Part shown: in pieces, positions 37,976 through 47,986 of the stretch
Layout of the letters: every line of letters starts with the position of its first letter
How positions within the stretch are numbered: the first letter of the stretch is position 1
DNA from: Prionace glauca
Taxonomy: Eukaryota; Chordata; Chondrichthyes; Carcharhiniformes; Carcharhinidae
Direction: 5' to 3'
Length of the DNA stretch: 64,000 nucleotides
Assembly: GCA_037974335.1 (NCBI GenBank)
Contig: CM075740.1
Coordinates: 13,723,071 to 13,787,070 of the forward strand
Program-made: the position numbers and the translations under genes
Notes under the pieces: model-generated
Database searches by the model: none
What the model saw: only the letters and a program-made list of their open reading frames with translations
What the model was told of the DNA's origin: nothing

Positions 37976-39242
37976 CAGGATTGGGGGCTAAATGGTCGAA
38001 ATCTGTTGCTGATTATATGTTGTTGCTCGTTTTCTTTGCTTCTAATTTGATGGTATCCAAATTTTGAACCATCAGATGATTTACTGAGGTGTTGGTATCA
38101 TCACCTTTTATGATATCACAGTCAAGGCAGAAGTAGCAAGACTGCTACAGACACTCTGGGAACAATCTGCTAGTCTTTGCATACATAAATCTAAGTCAAT
38201 CGGAAATTCTGATATTCTATATGTTCATCAATAAAGCGGAGGAAGTCATTAAATGAGGTAATTGGAAATACCGTAGAATTTTATTCTAAAAACGGTTTTC
38301 ATTTTTAATCCCTGTTTTCCGAATGTGAATTAATTTTGTCCGGAATCGTTGTGTCTATAATGTTCGTGAGGATATGATTTTATGCAACTCCTATTTAAAA
38401 GTTAGGTTTCTACCTAAAATATACTCGCTATTATCAATTGGGAAAAATATTACCACTGGCAGCACTCTGGGTAGAACAGGGCTGTGTTTGACAAATAGGT
38501 TGTCGACTTGGCATGTTTTAAATGCATTTAATTATGGCTATAATGGATGGGTTCTCTTGGATGTAATCTCCAAGAACATTGGAAGCTCGTACGTGAAATA
38601 ATAAAGAAAAATTTAGTGGAGACGCTATTCCTGATATACTTCTGTTCTGACTGCATTCTGTAAATATATCCAGTGGGCGGTTTTAAGAAACGATGATCAA
38701 ACATTGCAATCCAAAGCTAAGAAACTGGAAAAGATAGTTGAATACATTTTATGACGTATCAAAGGGTTTATGTAACCATTAGTTGATATAACCTTTATGT
38801 AACCAGCAGTTAATTTGGATTCTTAGCGTCGTTAGTATTTTGAGATATTTTAACCATTCTTCATGAAATACAGTTCCGGTCCTGTGTACACGAAGTGCAA
38901 TATTGCCACCTTCTGGTTTGTAAGCATATGGTCCTCAGGGATGACGCGGTCGCATTCGAATTGATGGATTTCATGCAAGCCTCCCATGGTAGTTGAAATT
39001 CTGTTGCAATTGTTCATCAGGCACATAAATATTTGTGACTGTTGATACAAGTATGCATTTAATATACCCGGTGAGGAATAAACGCATACACGGCTAATGT
39101 ATTTTCTGCATGGAATAAATAATGTTCTGCATGTATTTGTTGTTCAGAATGTCATCAGTAATTGAAAACATGTCAGATATTGACATGTTCATAATTCCCA
39201 GGCTACATTTAATAAAGGATACGACATACGGAGAGGAAAATA
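37976..39242. other. No supported gene
   Basis: AT-rich. The 75-codon frame at 38374-38601 has no recognisable domain. Confidence 0.4.
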
Positions 39243-40091
39243 TGACTCGACTGAATATCTGTCTACATGGACTTCAGAAAGGCCTTTGACAAGGTCCCTC
39301 ATGGCAGATTGGTGCAGAAGGTGAAGTCGCATGGGCTCAGAGGTGAGCTGGCAAGGTGGTTACAAAACTGGCTCGTTCAAAGAAGACAAAGGGTAGCAGG
39401 GTAAGGGTCGTTTCTGAATGTAGGGCTGCGATAAGTGGTGTTATTCAGTGATCAGTGCTGGGACCTTTGGTGTTTGTAACATACATAAATGATTTGGAGG
39501 AAAATGTAACTGACTTGATTAGTAAGTTTGCTGACGACACAAAGGTTGGTGGATTTGCGGATGGCGATGACGACCATCAGAGGATATAGCAGGATATAGA
39601 TCAGTTGGAGAATTAGGCAGAGAGATGGCAGATGCAGTTTAATCCGGACAAATGAAAGGTAATACAGTTTGGAAGTTCTAATATAGATAGGAAATAGACA
39701 GTAAATGGCCAAACCCTTAGGAGTATTGATAGGCAAAGGGATCTGGGTGTACAGATACACAGGTCACTGAAAGTGGCAAAGCAGGGGGAGAAGGTAGTCA
39801 AAAAGGCATACGGCATGCTTGCCTTCATCGGTGGAGGTATCGAGTTGAAAAATTGACAAATCATCTTGCAGCTTTGTAGAACATTAGTTAGGCCGCACTT
39901 GGAATATAGTGTTCAATTCTGTTCACCACACTGCCAGAAGGATGTGGAGGCTTTGGAGAAGGTACAGAAAATATGTACCAGGATGTTGCCTGGTATGGAG
40001 GGCATTAGCCATGAGAAGAGTTTAGAGAAACTTGGTTTGTTCTCATTGGAGAGACAAAGGTTGAGCGGAGACCTGATACAAGTCTACAGGG

Positions 40092-40435
40092 GAGACATAG
40101 GAGACGCAGGGGAGGGGGACATAGGAAGGAGGAGTAGGGTAGAGGTACGTAGGCAATTTAAGGAGTTGGGGGCCAAGCTAAAGAGTAGGACCTCCAGGGT
40201 GGCAATCTCTGGGTTGCTGCCCGGTACCAGCAGGGCAAAGAATGAAGAGATCATGCAGCTGAATGCATGGTTGAGGGATTGGTGTAGGGTAGAGGGCTTT
40301 ACTTTTGTGGATCACTGGGAGGTGTTTAAGAGAGAAGGGCAATTGTACAGGAAGGGTGAGGAGAATTTGAATGGGAGGGGAACTAATGTCTTAGCGGGGA
40401 GGTTAGCTGGGGTGTTTACGAAGGGTTTAAACTAA
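40092..40435 (+). CDS. CR1 ORF1 C-terminal end (SGNH-esterase-like), fragment
   Basis: The open frame is fused by chance to the older CR1 RT upstream (39866-40091). From about 40092 it encodes the CR1 ORF1 end: KSRTSRVAISGLLPGTSR (GxLP block), LNAWLRDWCRVEGFTFVDHW and GRGTNVLAGRLAG. The usual catalytic DxxH of the esterase appears altered (the line reads EENLNGRG where CR1 has DGLHLN-type sequence). The N-terminal two thirds of ORF1 are missing. It ends with TAA at 40433-40435, just before ORF2. Confidence 0.75.
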
Positions 40436-40455
40436 TATGGAGGGGGGGTGGGGAG

Positions 40456-41020
40456 GTGGCTGGGAGAGAGTCGAGTGAAAGGAAAAGTATCAGGGAGAAG
40501 GTGGTTCTGAGGGACACTTGTGGGTTGAACTGTGTCTGTTTCAATGCTAGGAGTGTGGTAGGGAAAATGGATGAGCTTGGGGCCTTGATGTTTGTGAGGC
40601 AGTTAGATGTGGTGGCTGTAACGGAGACGTGGTTACGGGAGGGGCAGGACTGGCAGCTGAATGTTCCTGGGTACAAGTGTTTTAGGTGTGACAGAGGAGG
40701 GATGAAGAGAGGAGGAGGGGTGGCACTGTTAGTCAAGGAAAGCATCACAGTAGTGCAGAGGGAGGACGATAGGGAAGAGATAGGGATTGAGTCAGTGTGG
40801 GTGGAGTTGAGGAATAAAAAGGGAGAGATCACATTGCTAGGGGTGTACTATAGGCCACCCAACAGCCCAAAGTCAGTGGAGGAAGGCATTTGCAGGGGCA
40901 TTTTGGACAGGTGCAGGAAGAACAGAGTGGTTGTAGTGGGTGATTTTAATTTTCCTGGAGTGAATTGGAGGGGGCCTAGAGCTGGGGGTATGGAGGGAGA
41001 GGAGTTTGTGAACTGTGTTA
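40456..41020 (+). CDS. CR1 ORF2 N-terminal part, AP-endonuclease domain
   Basis: It encodes the endonuclease that nicks target DNA for target-primed reverse transcription. Seen in order: LNCVCFNARSVV (first Asn), DVVAVTETWL (Glu), GIESVWVELR, LLGVYYRPPNS and VVVGDFNFPGVNW (the GDFN motif). The frame is then interrupted at 41020 by another CR1 copy. The rest of the domain, including SDHKSVYFRI with the SDH motif, is at 42058-42220. The true start is uncertain: the frame is open from 40387, overlapping ORF1, and there is no ATG at its head. Confidence 0.88.
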
Positions 41021-42052
41021 AACAAAGAACAAAGAACAATCCAGCACGGGAAACAGGCCCTTCGGCCCAACGAGCCCGCGCCGCCACATCACCCTACACC
41101 TATTCTACCCTGCATGGCTACGAATGGAACCCTACTCAGTCAGATTCAGGGAAGAAATAGTGTCGATTTGGTAAAAACCGATTAGCCTGAGAGCACATTT
41201 TTGGGGTGTGGGAGGAAACCGGAGCGCCCGGAGGAAACCCACGCAACCACAGGGAGAATGAGCAAACTCCCACAGACACAGGCCCAAATCCATGTGCCTG
41301 CACAGCCAGCAGTGCTAGTCACTGAGCTGTTGCGGCGCCCATCTACCGGTCCAGGATCAAGCACACACACCGACACGAAGTTCTAGGCCACTCCTGGAAC
41401 TTCCAAGAGCAGCCCAGGCACGACCCGCCGTGTGAATGCCCCTCGTTTGACACGAGGTGGACCTCCACCTGTGGAATAAAGTCAAAATATTAATCTTACA
41501 GCCTGCCTTTCCGGTGTCTCCCGAGGTTTAACCCTATTTAATATCCCCTACCATATCCCTCCATTCTCGTTTCACTCATGTGCCTATCTAACTGCATCTT
41601 AAAAGAGTCCAATGTTCCTGCCTCCACCACCCTACTCGGTAGCGCGTTCCAGACCCCTACAACTCTCTGCGTAAAGAACCTTCCTCTCACCTCCAAATTA
41701 TACCTCTCCCCCCTCACCCTTAAATGATGACCTCTCGTGTTTGTATCCAGTCTAGGGAGCAGTCTCTCACTATTAACTCTATCCATTCCCTTCATTATCT
41801 TATATACTTCTATCATGTCCCCTCTCAATCTCCGCCTTTCCAAGGAGAATAGTCCCAGTTTCTTCAACCTCTCCTCGTAACCCAGTCCCCCCATGCCAGG
41901 CAACATCCTGGTAAACCTCCTCTGCACCCTTTCCAGAGACTCCACGTCCTTCCGGTAGTAAGGTGACCAGAACTGGACGCAGTACTCCAAATGCGGTCTA
42001 ACCAACGTTCTGTACAACTGAAGCATTAGACAGCAGCTTTTATACTCTAAAA
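41021..42052 (-). mobile_element. Young CR1 copy 3, nested inside copy 2 in reverse
   Basis: A 3'-terminal 1,032-base piece of the same family in reverse orientation. The RT C-terminal 162 codons are 42026-41538, then the 3' UTR with the SINE-like body and a ttctttg tail at 41021. It is truncated at agagtataaaagc, well inside the RT. The 6-bp string gtgtta is at 41015-41020 and 42053-42058. It is almost identical to the corresponding parts of copies 1 and 2. Confidence 0.94.
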
Positions 42053-42057
42053 GTGTT

Positions 42058-44352
42058 ATGGAAGGGTCGCTAGAGCAGTATGTAACTAGCCCGACTAGGG
42101 GAGGGGCTATATTGGATCTAGTGTTGGGAAACGAACCTGGGCAGGTGGGTGAGGTAGAGGTAGGCGAACATGTGGCGAACAGTGATCACAAGTCCGTCTA
42201 CTTTAGGATAAAAATGGAAAAGGACGAGTGCCGTCCGAGTGGGAGTGTGCTGAATTGGGGAAAGGCGAGCTATGGCAGGATTAGGAGGGAGCTGCAGCAA
42301 ACTGATTGGGAGGGACTGTTAGCTGGCAAGTCCACGGTTGGCAAGTGGGAGGCATTTAGGGACAAAATGAAATGGTTGCAGGGGAGGTATGTTCCGGTTA
42401 AGCGAAAGGATGGGAAAGGAAGGATTAGACAGCCGTGGATTACGGAGGATATTGAAGACTTGGTCAGGAAGAAGAGGGAGGCGTATGTTAGGTCAAAACA
42501 AATGGGTACGGAGAGTGCGCTGGAAGAATACAGCGAGAGTAGGAGGGAGCTAAAAAGGGGAATTAGAAGGGCGAAGAGAGGGCATGAGATGGCTTTGGCT
42601 GGTAGGATTAAGGAAAATCCAAAGGCATTTTATTCCTATATCAGAGGCAAGAGAATAGTTAGAGGGAAAATTGGTCCTCTTAGGGACGAGAGTGGTGAGT
42701 TGTGTATTGAGTCGGAGGGGATGGGGGAGCTCCTGAATGAATACTTTGCGTCGGTATTCACAAAGGAGAGGGGTTCGGAATCGTGTGGTCTCTTGGAGGG
42801 AGTGGAGGTTTATTTGCAGGATATAGTTATTACGAGAGAGGAAGTGCTAGGGCTTTTAGGTAGCGTAAAGACGGATAAAGCTCCGGGGCCTGATGGTATT
42901 TATCCCAGGCTGCTTAGGGAGGCGAAAGATGAAATTGCTGGGCCTCTGGCGCAAATCTTTGTCTCTTCTTTGGACACAGGTGAGGTCCCAGAAGACTGGA
43001 GGGTAGCAAATGTGGTCCCGTTGTTCAAAAAAGGCAGTAGGGATAACCCTGGGAATTATAGACCGGTGAGTTTGACGTCGGTGGTAGGGAAGTTAATGGA
43101 AAAAATACTTAGGGGTAGGATGTATGAGCATTTGGAGCGTTGCGATCTGATTAGGGATACGCAACATGGCTTTGTTAGAGGGAGGTCTTGCCTTACGAAT
43201 CTGGTGGAATTCTTTGAGGAGGTGACAAAAACGGTTGACGATGGGAGAACCGTTGATGTCATCTATATGGATTTCAGTAAGGCGTTTGACAAAGTCCCTC
43301 ACGGTAGGCTGGTAGAAAAGGTTAAGGCGCATGGGATACGAGGCCAGGTAGCTAGGTGGATTGAGAACTGGCTGGGAAATAGGAGACAGAGGGTAGCTGT
43401 GGAGGGGACCTTGTCGGGCTGGAGGCCAGTGACCAGTGGTGTGCCGCAGGGCTCAGTACTGGGACCTCTCCTCTTGGTAGTCTACATAAATGACTTGGAA
43501 GAGGGCGTAGGTGGTGTGATTAGCAAGTTTGCTGATGACACCAAGATGGCAGGGTTGGCGGGTACGGAACTGGATTGTCAGGTGATACAACAGGATATAG
43601 ATAGGTTGGTGCAGTGGGCAGATAGGTGGCAGATGGCATTTAATCCTGACAAATGCGAGGTGATGCATTTTGGACGGAATAATGCAGAGAGGAGCTATGA
43701 GATTAAAGGGAGGCCGATTAGGAGTATTGACATACAGAGGGACCTGGGAGTGCAGGTTCACAAATCCATGAAGGTTGCATCACAAGTGGAGAAGGTTGTT
43801 AGGAAGGCTTATGGGATGTTGGCCTTTATAGGAAGGGGCATAGAGTATAAAAGCTGCTGTCTAATGCTTCAGTTGTACAGAACGTTGGTTAGACCGCATT
43901 TGGAGGACTGCGTCCAGTTCTGGTCACCTTACTACCGGAAGGACGTGGAGTCTCTGGAAAGGGTGCAGAGGAGGTTTACCAGGATGTTGCCTGGCATGGG
44001 GGGACTGGGTTACGAGGAGAGGTTGAAGAAACTGGGACTATTCTCCTTGGAAAGGCGGAGATTGAGAGGGGACATGATAGAAGTATATAAGATAATGAAG
44101 GGAATGGATAGAGTTAATAGTGAGAGACTGCTCCCTAGACTAGATACAAACACGAGAGGTCATCATTTAAGGGTGAGGGGGGAGAGGTATAATTTGGAGG
44201 TGAGAAGAAGGTTCTTTACGCAGAGAGTTGTAGGGGTCTGGAACGCGCTACCGAGTAGGGTGGTGGAGGCAGGAACATTGGACTCGTTTAAGATGCAGTT
44301 AGATAGGCACATGAGTGAAACGAGAATGGAGGGATATGGTAGGGGATATTAA
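42058..44352 (+). CDS. CR1 ORF2, endonuclease end and complete reverse transcriptase
   Basis: 764 codons open. The beginning is the endonuclease C-end (ILDLVLGNEPGQVGEVEV, NSDHKSVYFRIKM), then a basic linker (IRQPWITEDIEDLVRKKREA), then RT motifs: KAPGPDGIYPRLL, VANVVPLFKKG, NYRPVSLTSVVGKL, QHGFVRGRSCLTNL, VIYMDFSKAFDKVPH, SGVPQGSVLGPLL, ISKFADDTK, GVQVHKSMKV and the C-terminal domain. FADD and the D in MDFSKAFD supply the polymerase aspartates, so the domain looks catalytically whole. The C-terminus is 98% like copy 1. Confidence 0.95.
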   Translation: MEGSLEQYVTSPTRGGAILDLVLGNEPGQVGEVEVGEHVANSDHKSVYFRIKMEKDECRPSGSVLNWGKASYGRIRRELQQTDWEGLLAGKSTVGKWEAFRDKMKWLQGRYVPVKRKDGKGRIRQPWITEDIEDLVRKKREAYVRSKQMGTESALEEYSESRRELKRGIRRAKRGHEMALAGRIKENPKAFYSYIRGKRIVRGKIGPLRDESGELCIESEGMGELLNEYFASVFTKERGSESCGLLEGVEVYLQDIVITREEVLGLLGSVKTDKAPGPDGIYPRLLREAKDEIAGPLAQIFVSSLDTGEVPEDWRVANVVPLFKKGSRDNPGNYRPVSLTSVVGKLMEKILRGRMYEHLERCDLIRDTQHGFVRGRSCLTNLVEFFEEVTKTVDDGRTVDVIYMDFSKAFDKVPHGRLVEKVKAHGIRGQVARWIENWLGNRRQRVAVEGTLSGWRPVTSGVPQGSVLGPLLLVVYINDLEEGVGGVISKFADDTKMAGLAGTELDCQVIQQDIDRLVQWADRWQMAFNPDKCEVMHFGRNNAERSYEIKGRPIRSIDIQRDLGVQVHKSMKVASQVEKVVRKAYGMLAFIGRGIEYKSCCLMLQLYRTLVRPHLEDCVQFWSPYYRKDVESLERVQRRFTRMLPGMGGLGYEERLKKLGLFSLERRRLRGDMIEVYKIMKGMDRVNSERLLPRLDTNTRGHHLRVRGERYNLEVRRRFFTQRVVGVWNALPSRVVEAGTLDSFKMQLDRHMSETRMEGYGRGY

Positions 44353-45226
44353 ATAGGGTTAAACCTCGGGAGACACCGGAAAGGCAGGCTGTAAGATTAA
44401 TATTTTTGACTTTATTCCACAGATGGAGGTCCACCTCGTGTCAAACGAGGGGCATTCACACGGCAAGTCGTGCCTGGGCTGCTCTTGGAAGTTCCGGGAG
44501 TGGCCTAGGACTTCGTGTCGGTGTGTGTGCTTGATCCTGGACCGGTAGATGGGCGCCGCAACAGCTCAGTGACTAGCACTGCTGCCTGTGCAGGCACATG
44601 GATTTGGGCCTGTGTCTGTGGGAGTTTGCTCATTCTCCCTGTGGTTGGGTGGGTTTCCTCCGGGTGCTCCGGTTTCCTCCCACACCCCAAAGATGTGCTC
44701 TCAGGCTAATCGGTTTTTACCAAATTGACACTATTTCTTCCCTGAATCTGACTGAGTAGGGTTCCATTCATAGATATGCAGGGTAGAATAGGTGCAGGGT
44801 GATGTGGCGGCGCGGGCTCGTTGGGCCGAAGGGCCTGTTTCCCGTGCTGGATTGTTCTTTGTTCTTTGTTCTTTGTACAGGGTTATAAGAGGCATGGATA
44901 GAGAGAGTGGAAGCTTTTCCCAGGGTGGAAGAGTCAATTACTAGGGGGCATAGGTTTAAGGTGCGAGGGACAAGTTTTAAAAGAGATGTACGAGTCAGAT
45001 TTTTTACACAGAGAGTGGTGGGTGCCTGGAACTCGTTGCCAGGGGAGGTAGTGGAAGCGGAAATGATAGTGACTTGACAAGTACATGAATGAGATGGGGA
45101 TAGAGGGATATGGTCCCCGGAATCGTAGGGGGTTTAACTTAAATCAGGCAGCATGGTCAGTGCAGGCTTGGAGGGCCGAAAGGCCTATGCTCTAATTTTT
45201 TTTTGTTCTTTGTTCTTTGTACTGAG

Positions 45227-45640
45227 ACCATTAAACGATGGAGTTTCCTCGGGCTTAGAATAGTGGGCAGAAGAGTAGAAACCGAGAAGTGGAACTGGGC
45301 TTTGGTAATGGACTAAAACGGGCCAATAAATCACAGAGAATTTCCAGGGAGTAAAAGCTGTTAACATATCGTTTTGGTGTTTTCAGCGGGATGATCCACT
45401 TAAAGATCCGCAGTTTACATGAGAGATTTTGTCGGAACATGCACGGGAGCTAATGCTGTGCAATGCGTGAAGCTCGAAGAAATTCCTTGTTCATAGTTGC
45501 ACGCGTGATCTCAAATTCGAACCATCGCCTACACAGTGGAGTTGTTCTTGCCGTGATCCGAATGCAGAATGTGTTCACGGTGCTGCAGTGCAGTTTTACC
45601 AAGAACCATCAAAAATGCATACGCCATTGCCATGCTGAAA
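45227..45640. other. No supported gene
   Basis: Short chance frames only. Confidence 0.4.
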
Positions 45641-47050
45641 AATAGCCAAGACAATATAATGGGACCTTCCCCGAATCTGGGGAATTTTTGGAAAATAAAC
45701 CCAAATCTATCAACTAACTCAACAGCCATTCATTTCACGATCCTTGGATGAGGTCCAACCGGATCCGATTTTTGTCAGCCTGCCCCTCCAAACATTTACA
45801 GAGTACTACCTCTCTGCTAACTGTAATTTCGTCAGTTTCATCCTCCTTTCCACCTCCAGATTGTTAACTGTTTCTGGGATGTTCAATATTTTCAATAATG
45901 AAGAGTGATGAAATATACCTGTTCAATACATCTGCCATCTCTTTGAGTTCCCTTACAAATTCTCCGGACTCACTTTTAAAATGACCAGCACTCACTTTGT
46001 TAACGTCCAGATTGTTAACTGTTTCTGGGATGTTCAATATCTTCAATAATGAAGAGTGATGAAATATACCTGTTCAATACATCTGCCATCTCTTTGAGTT
46101 CCCTTACAAATTCTCCGGACTCACTTTCGAAATGACCAGCACTCACTTTGTTAACTTTTTTTTTGAGAAAAGAATATTCGTAACAATTCTCCCTCTTATA
46201 TATGTATTTCTGGTAAACTCTAATTGTTCCAACCTTGTTGATTTTTAGTCATCCTTTGTTACTCCTTATGCTTTGTTCAATCTTCTGGGATTCCACCAGT
46301 TTTTACGTAGTTATGCGCTTTTCTTTAAACTTTCTTACTACATTTAACCTTTTTGTTTAACCATGGATGGTGTCAGTCCATTGAACTTTTTCTTACTCGT
46401 TGGAACTTATCTTTTCTGTGCATTCAAAAATTTTCCCTTAAATACTTCCCACTGCCTTTCAACTGATCCATTCCTTAACCTAATTTACCAATTCACCCTA
46501 ACCAACCCAGCTTTCGTACGTTCATGTGTGCCCTTATTTAACATATATTAGAGGCATTGCTCTCTCTCTCTCAAACTGAATGCAAAATTCAATCATATTA
46601 ATGTCGTTGATGCCCGGGGTGCATTCCCTATGAGATCAGCAATTACTCCCATCCCGTTACTCAATACCAAATGTAGTAGAGCCTGTCCTCTGTTGCTACG
46701 AAAACTAAAATAACAGCCTGAAAAATTCAATGAACATTAAGGCTAAAATTCCATCTAACTTTTCCAATGTATATGTCAATTTTACTCTACGTTTAAATGA
46801 CAATATATGGTTATTGCCCTGCCTTTCTGACAAGCTCCAAATGTTTCTTCCATTATTCTCCACCTCACCATGTGCTTACTGTTCGGCTGCCTGTACAGGG
46901 TTAGCAGAAGTGACTCCTTGCATTTACCCTTACGCATCTCTACCCGAACGGTTACCACATCCTGAACTTAGGTCATCCCTCTCTATTGTGCTGATACCAT
47001 CATTAACGAACAAAGATACACCATCTTTTCCTTCTCCTGATCATCCTAAA
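45641..47050 (-). mobile_element. Old CR1 LINE remnant, linker and RT start, with a tandem duplication
   Basis: On the minus strand it follows CR1 order: the RT N-terminal SGKF..PNWK region near 45700, SGEFVRELKEMADVLNRY near 45970 (and repeated near 46120), and a WKVFKGKF-type linker near 46440. The 5' part, up to about 47050, is doubtful. It contains a 150-base tandem repeat (separate entry). Many stops. Confidence 0.6.
45857..46157. repeat. 150-base tandem duplication in an old CR1
   Basis: ccagattgttaactgtttct begins two successive units (about 45857 and 46007). Each runs through the ttctccggactcactttcga region to actcactttgttaac. The units differ by only a few substitutions. Confidence 0.88.
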
Positions 47051-47854
47051 TATCCGGCACCTTTCAATATTGAGCTTTGAGTCCATGTCGCCATTTTTTG
47101 CCCGAACTGAACTAAAGGTTGCAGCTCACAACCTTCAGGCTCTTCTGCGGAATGGCACAAGTCAATGATCAATATGCATCTGCAGCGTGTATCATCTCAC
47201 TCCCTCGGAGAATGGTTTGTCGCAAGCGTAGGTGGCGAATTCAAGTGATTCCAAGATGTCTATGACATAAATGCATATCCCCTCAGTATTACAATGAAAC
47301 TGATGTAATTTGCTCGCAATGAAATCTACTTGCCATTGAAAAAGAAAATAAAAAGCTGCACTTCTTCAAAGCTAGTCGGTAGGATATGTTAACGCGTTCC
47401 CCGTTGGAGTTTAAACATGCATTGCGTCCTTGGGCGATAACTCTTAGACTGAATGGAAATCGAAAACACGGGGGCTTGAAAAAGGAGATATGCATCATGC
47501 AATGGTCTGCCAGTAGCCTACTCTGCACTATAGTTGGACCTTTCTTTCAGCTGAAGAATTGTTTAAAGTCGCATTCGGTTAAATGGCAATGTGAGGTTGA
47601 ATCTTGTCGGTTTGAACGAATCTCAATTCATCGCCAATGTAGCATAATTTAAACATTCAGATGTTTCTTTTTAAAATCAATCAATGTCATTTCCCATGAA
47701 CTCAATAGCGTCGCTATTGGGTGACGAAATTTACATTCAACAATTTAAGTATGTTATAAATTAGCCTGGTGTTAAGCAATGTGGAATATTAACTTCAACA
47801 AACCTCAAGCGGACTAATTCGAAGCATCCAATCAACAGTCGTGAGGTATTAGAC
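47051..47854. other. Upstream flank of the intact light-chain gene
   Basis: Nothing coding is supported. No further B-cell promoter motif than the octamer at 47855 was identified. Confidence 0.4.
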
Positions 47855-47862
47855 ATTTGCAT
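47855..47862 (+). promoter_or_regulatory. Octamer element of the intact light-chain promoter
   Basis: The perfect octamer ATTTGCAT lies 124 bases before the light-chain ATG, in the orientation used by light-chain V promoters. In jawed vertebrates it binds Oct-1/Oct-2 and drives B-cell expression. A comparable octamer is found at the pseudogene at 26361-26368, which supports it being a real promoter element. No convincing TATA box was seen between it and the ATG. Confidence 0.8.
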
Positions 47863-47986
47863 AACTCATGCATGCGGACGTGATATCCGGAGCTGTAAAT
47901 GTTCTTAAAGAGAGGTTTAGAAGCCGCCGAATTATTAGATACAAGTAGGGAAATATTTTGATCTGATCTGGATCAGAATTTACAAG

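Larger units (their letters stand above)
40092..44875 (+). mobile_element. Young CR1 LINE copy 2, ORF1 end plus endonuclease and RT, itself interrupted
   Basis: The longest copy of this CR1. 40092-40435 is the end of ORF1, matching the SGNH-esterase domain of CR1 ORF1 (VAISGLLPGTSR, FTFVDHWEVF, LNGRGTNVLAGRLAG). ORF2 begins about 40387-40456: the endonuclease has CFNARSVVGKMDEL, VAVTETWL, VYYRPPNS and VVGDFNFPGVNW up to 41020. A second CR1 (41021-42052, minus) interrupts here. From 42053 the frame resumes (LDLVLGNEPG, NSDHKSVYFRI) and continues through RT (YMDFSKAFDKVPH, FADD at 43528-43539) to 44352. A SINE-like 3' UTR and ttctttg tail follow. Apart from the inserted copy, ORF2 shows no stop. 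It is truncated within ORF1. Confidence 0.95.
39243..45226 (+). mobile_element. Older CR1 LINE split by a younger CR1
   Basis: The first part, 39243-40091, has RT from the FDKVPH motif (near 39280) through SKFADDTKVGG (39520) to GDLIQVY. The second part, 44876-45226, continues with the RGMDRES-like segment, C-terminal end and tttttgttctttgttctttg tail. The young CR1 (40092-44875) lies between, with the 7-bp duplication tacaggg at 40085-40091 and 44876-44882. The two halves meet exactly in coding sense, which proves they were one element. It has several stops. Confidence 0.92.

Noticed and set aside
39866-40435. A single 189-codon protein
   Set aside because: It is a chance fusion of an older CR1 RT end with the ORF1 end of the inserted younger CR1; the joint is the insertion site at 40091/40092.
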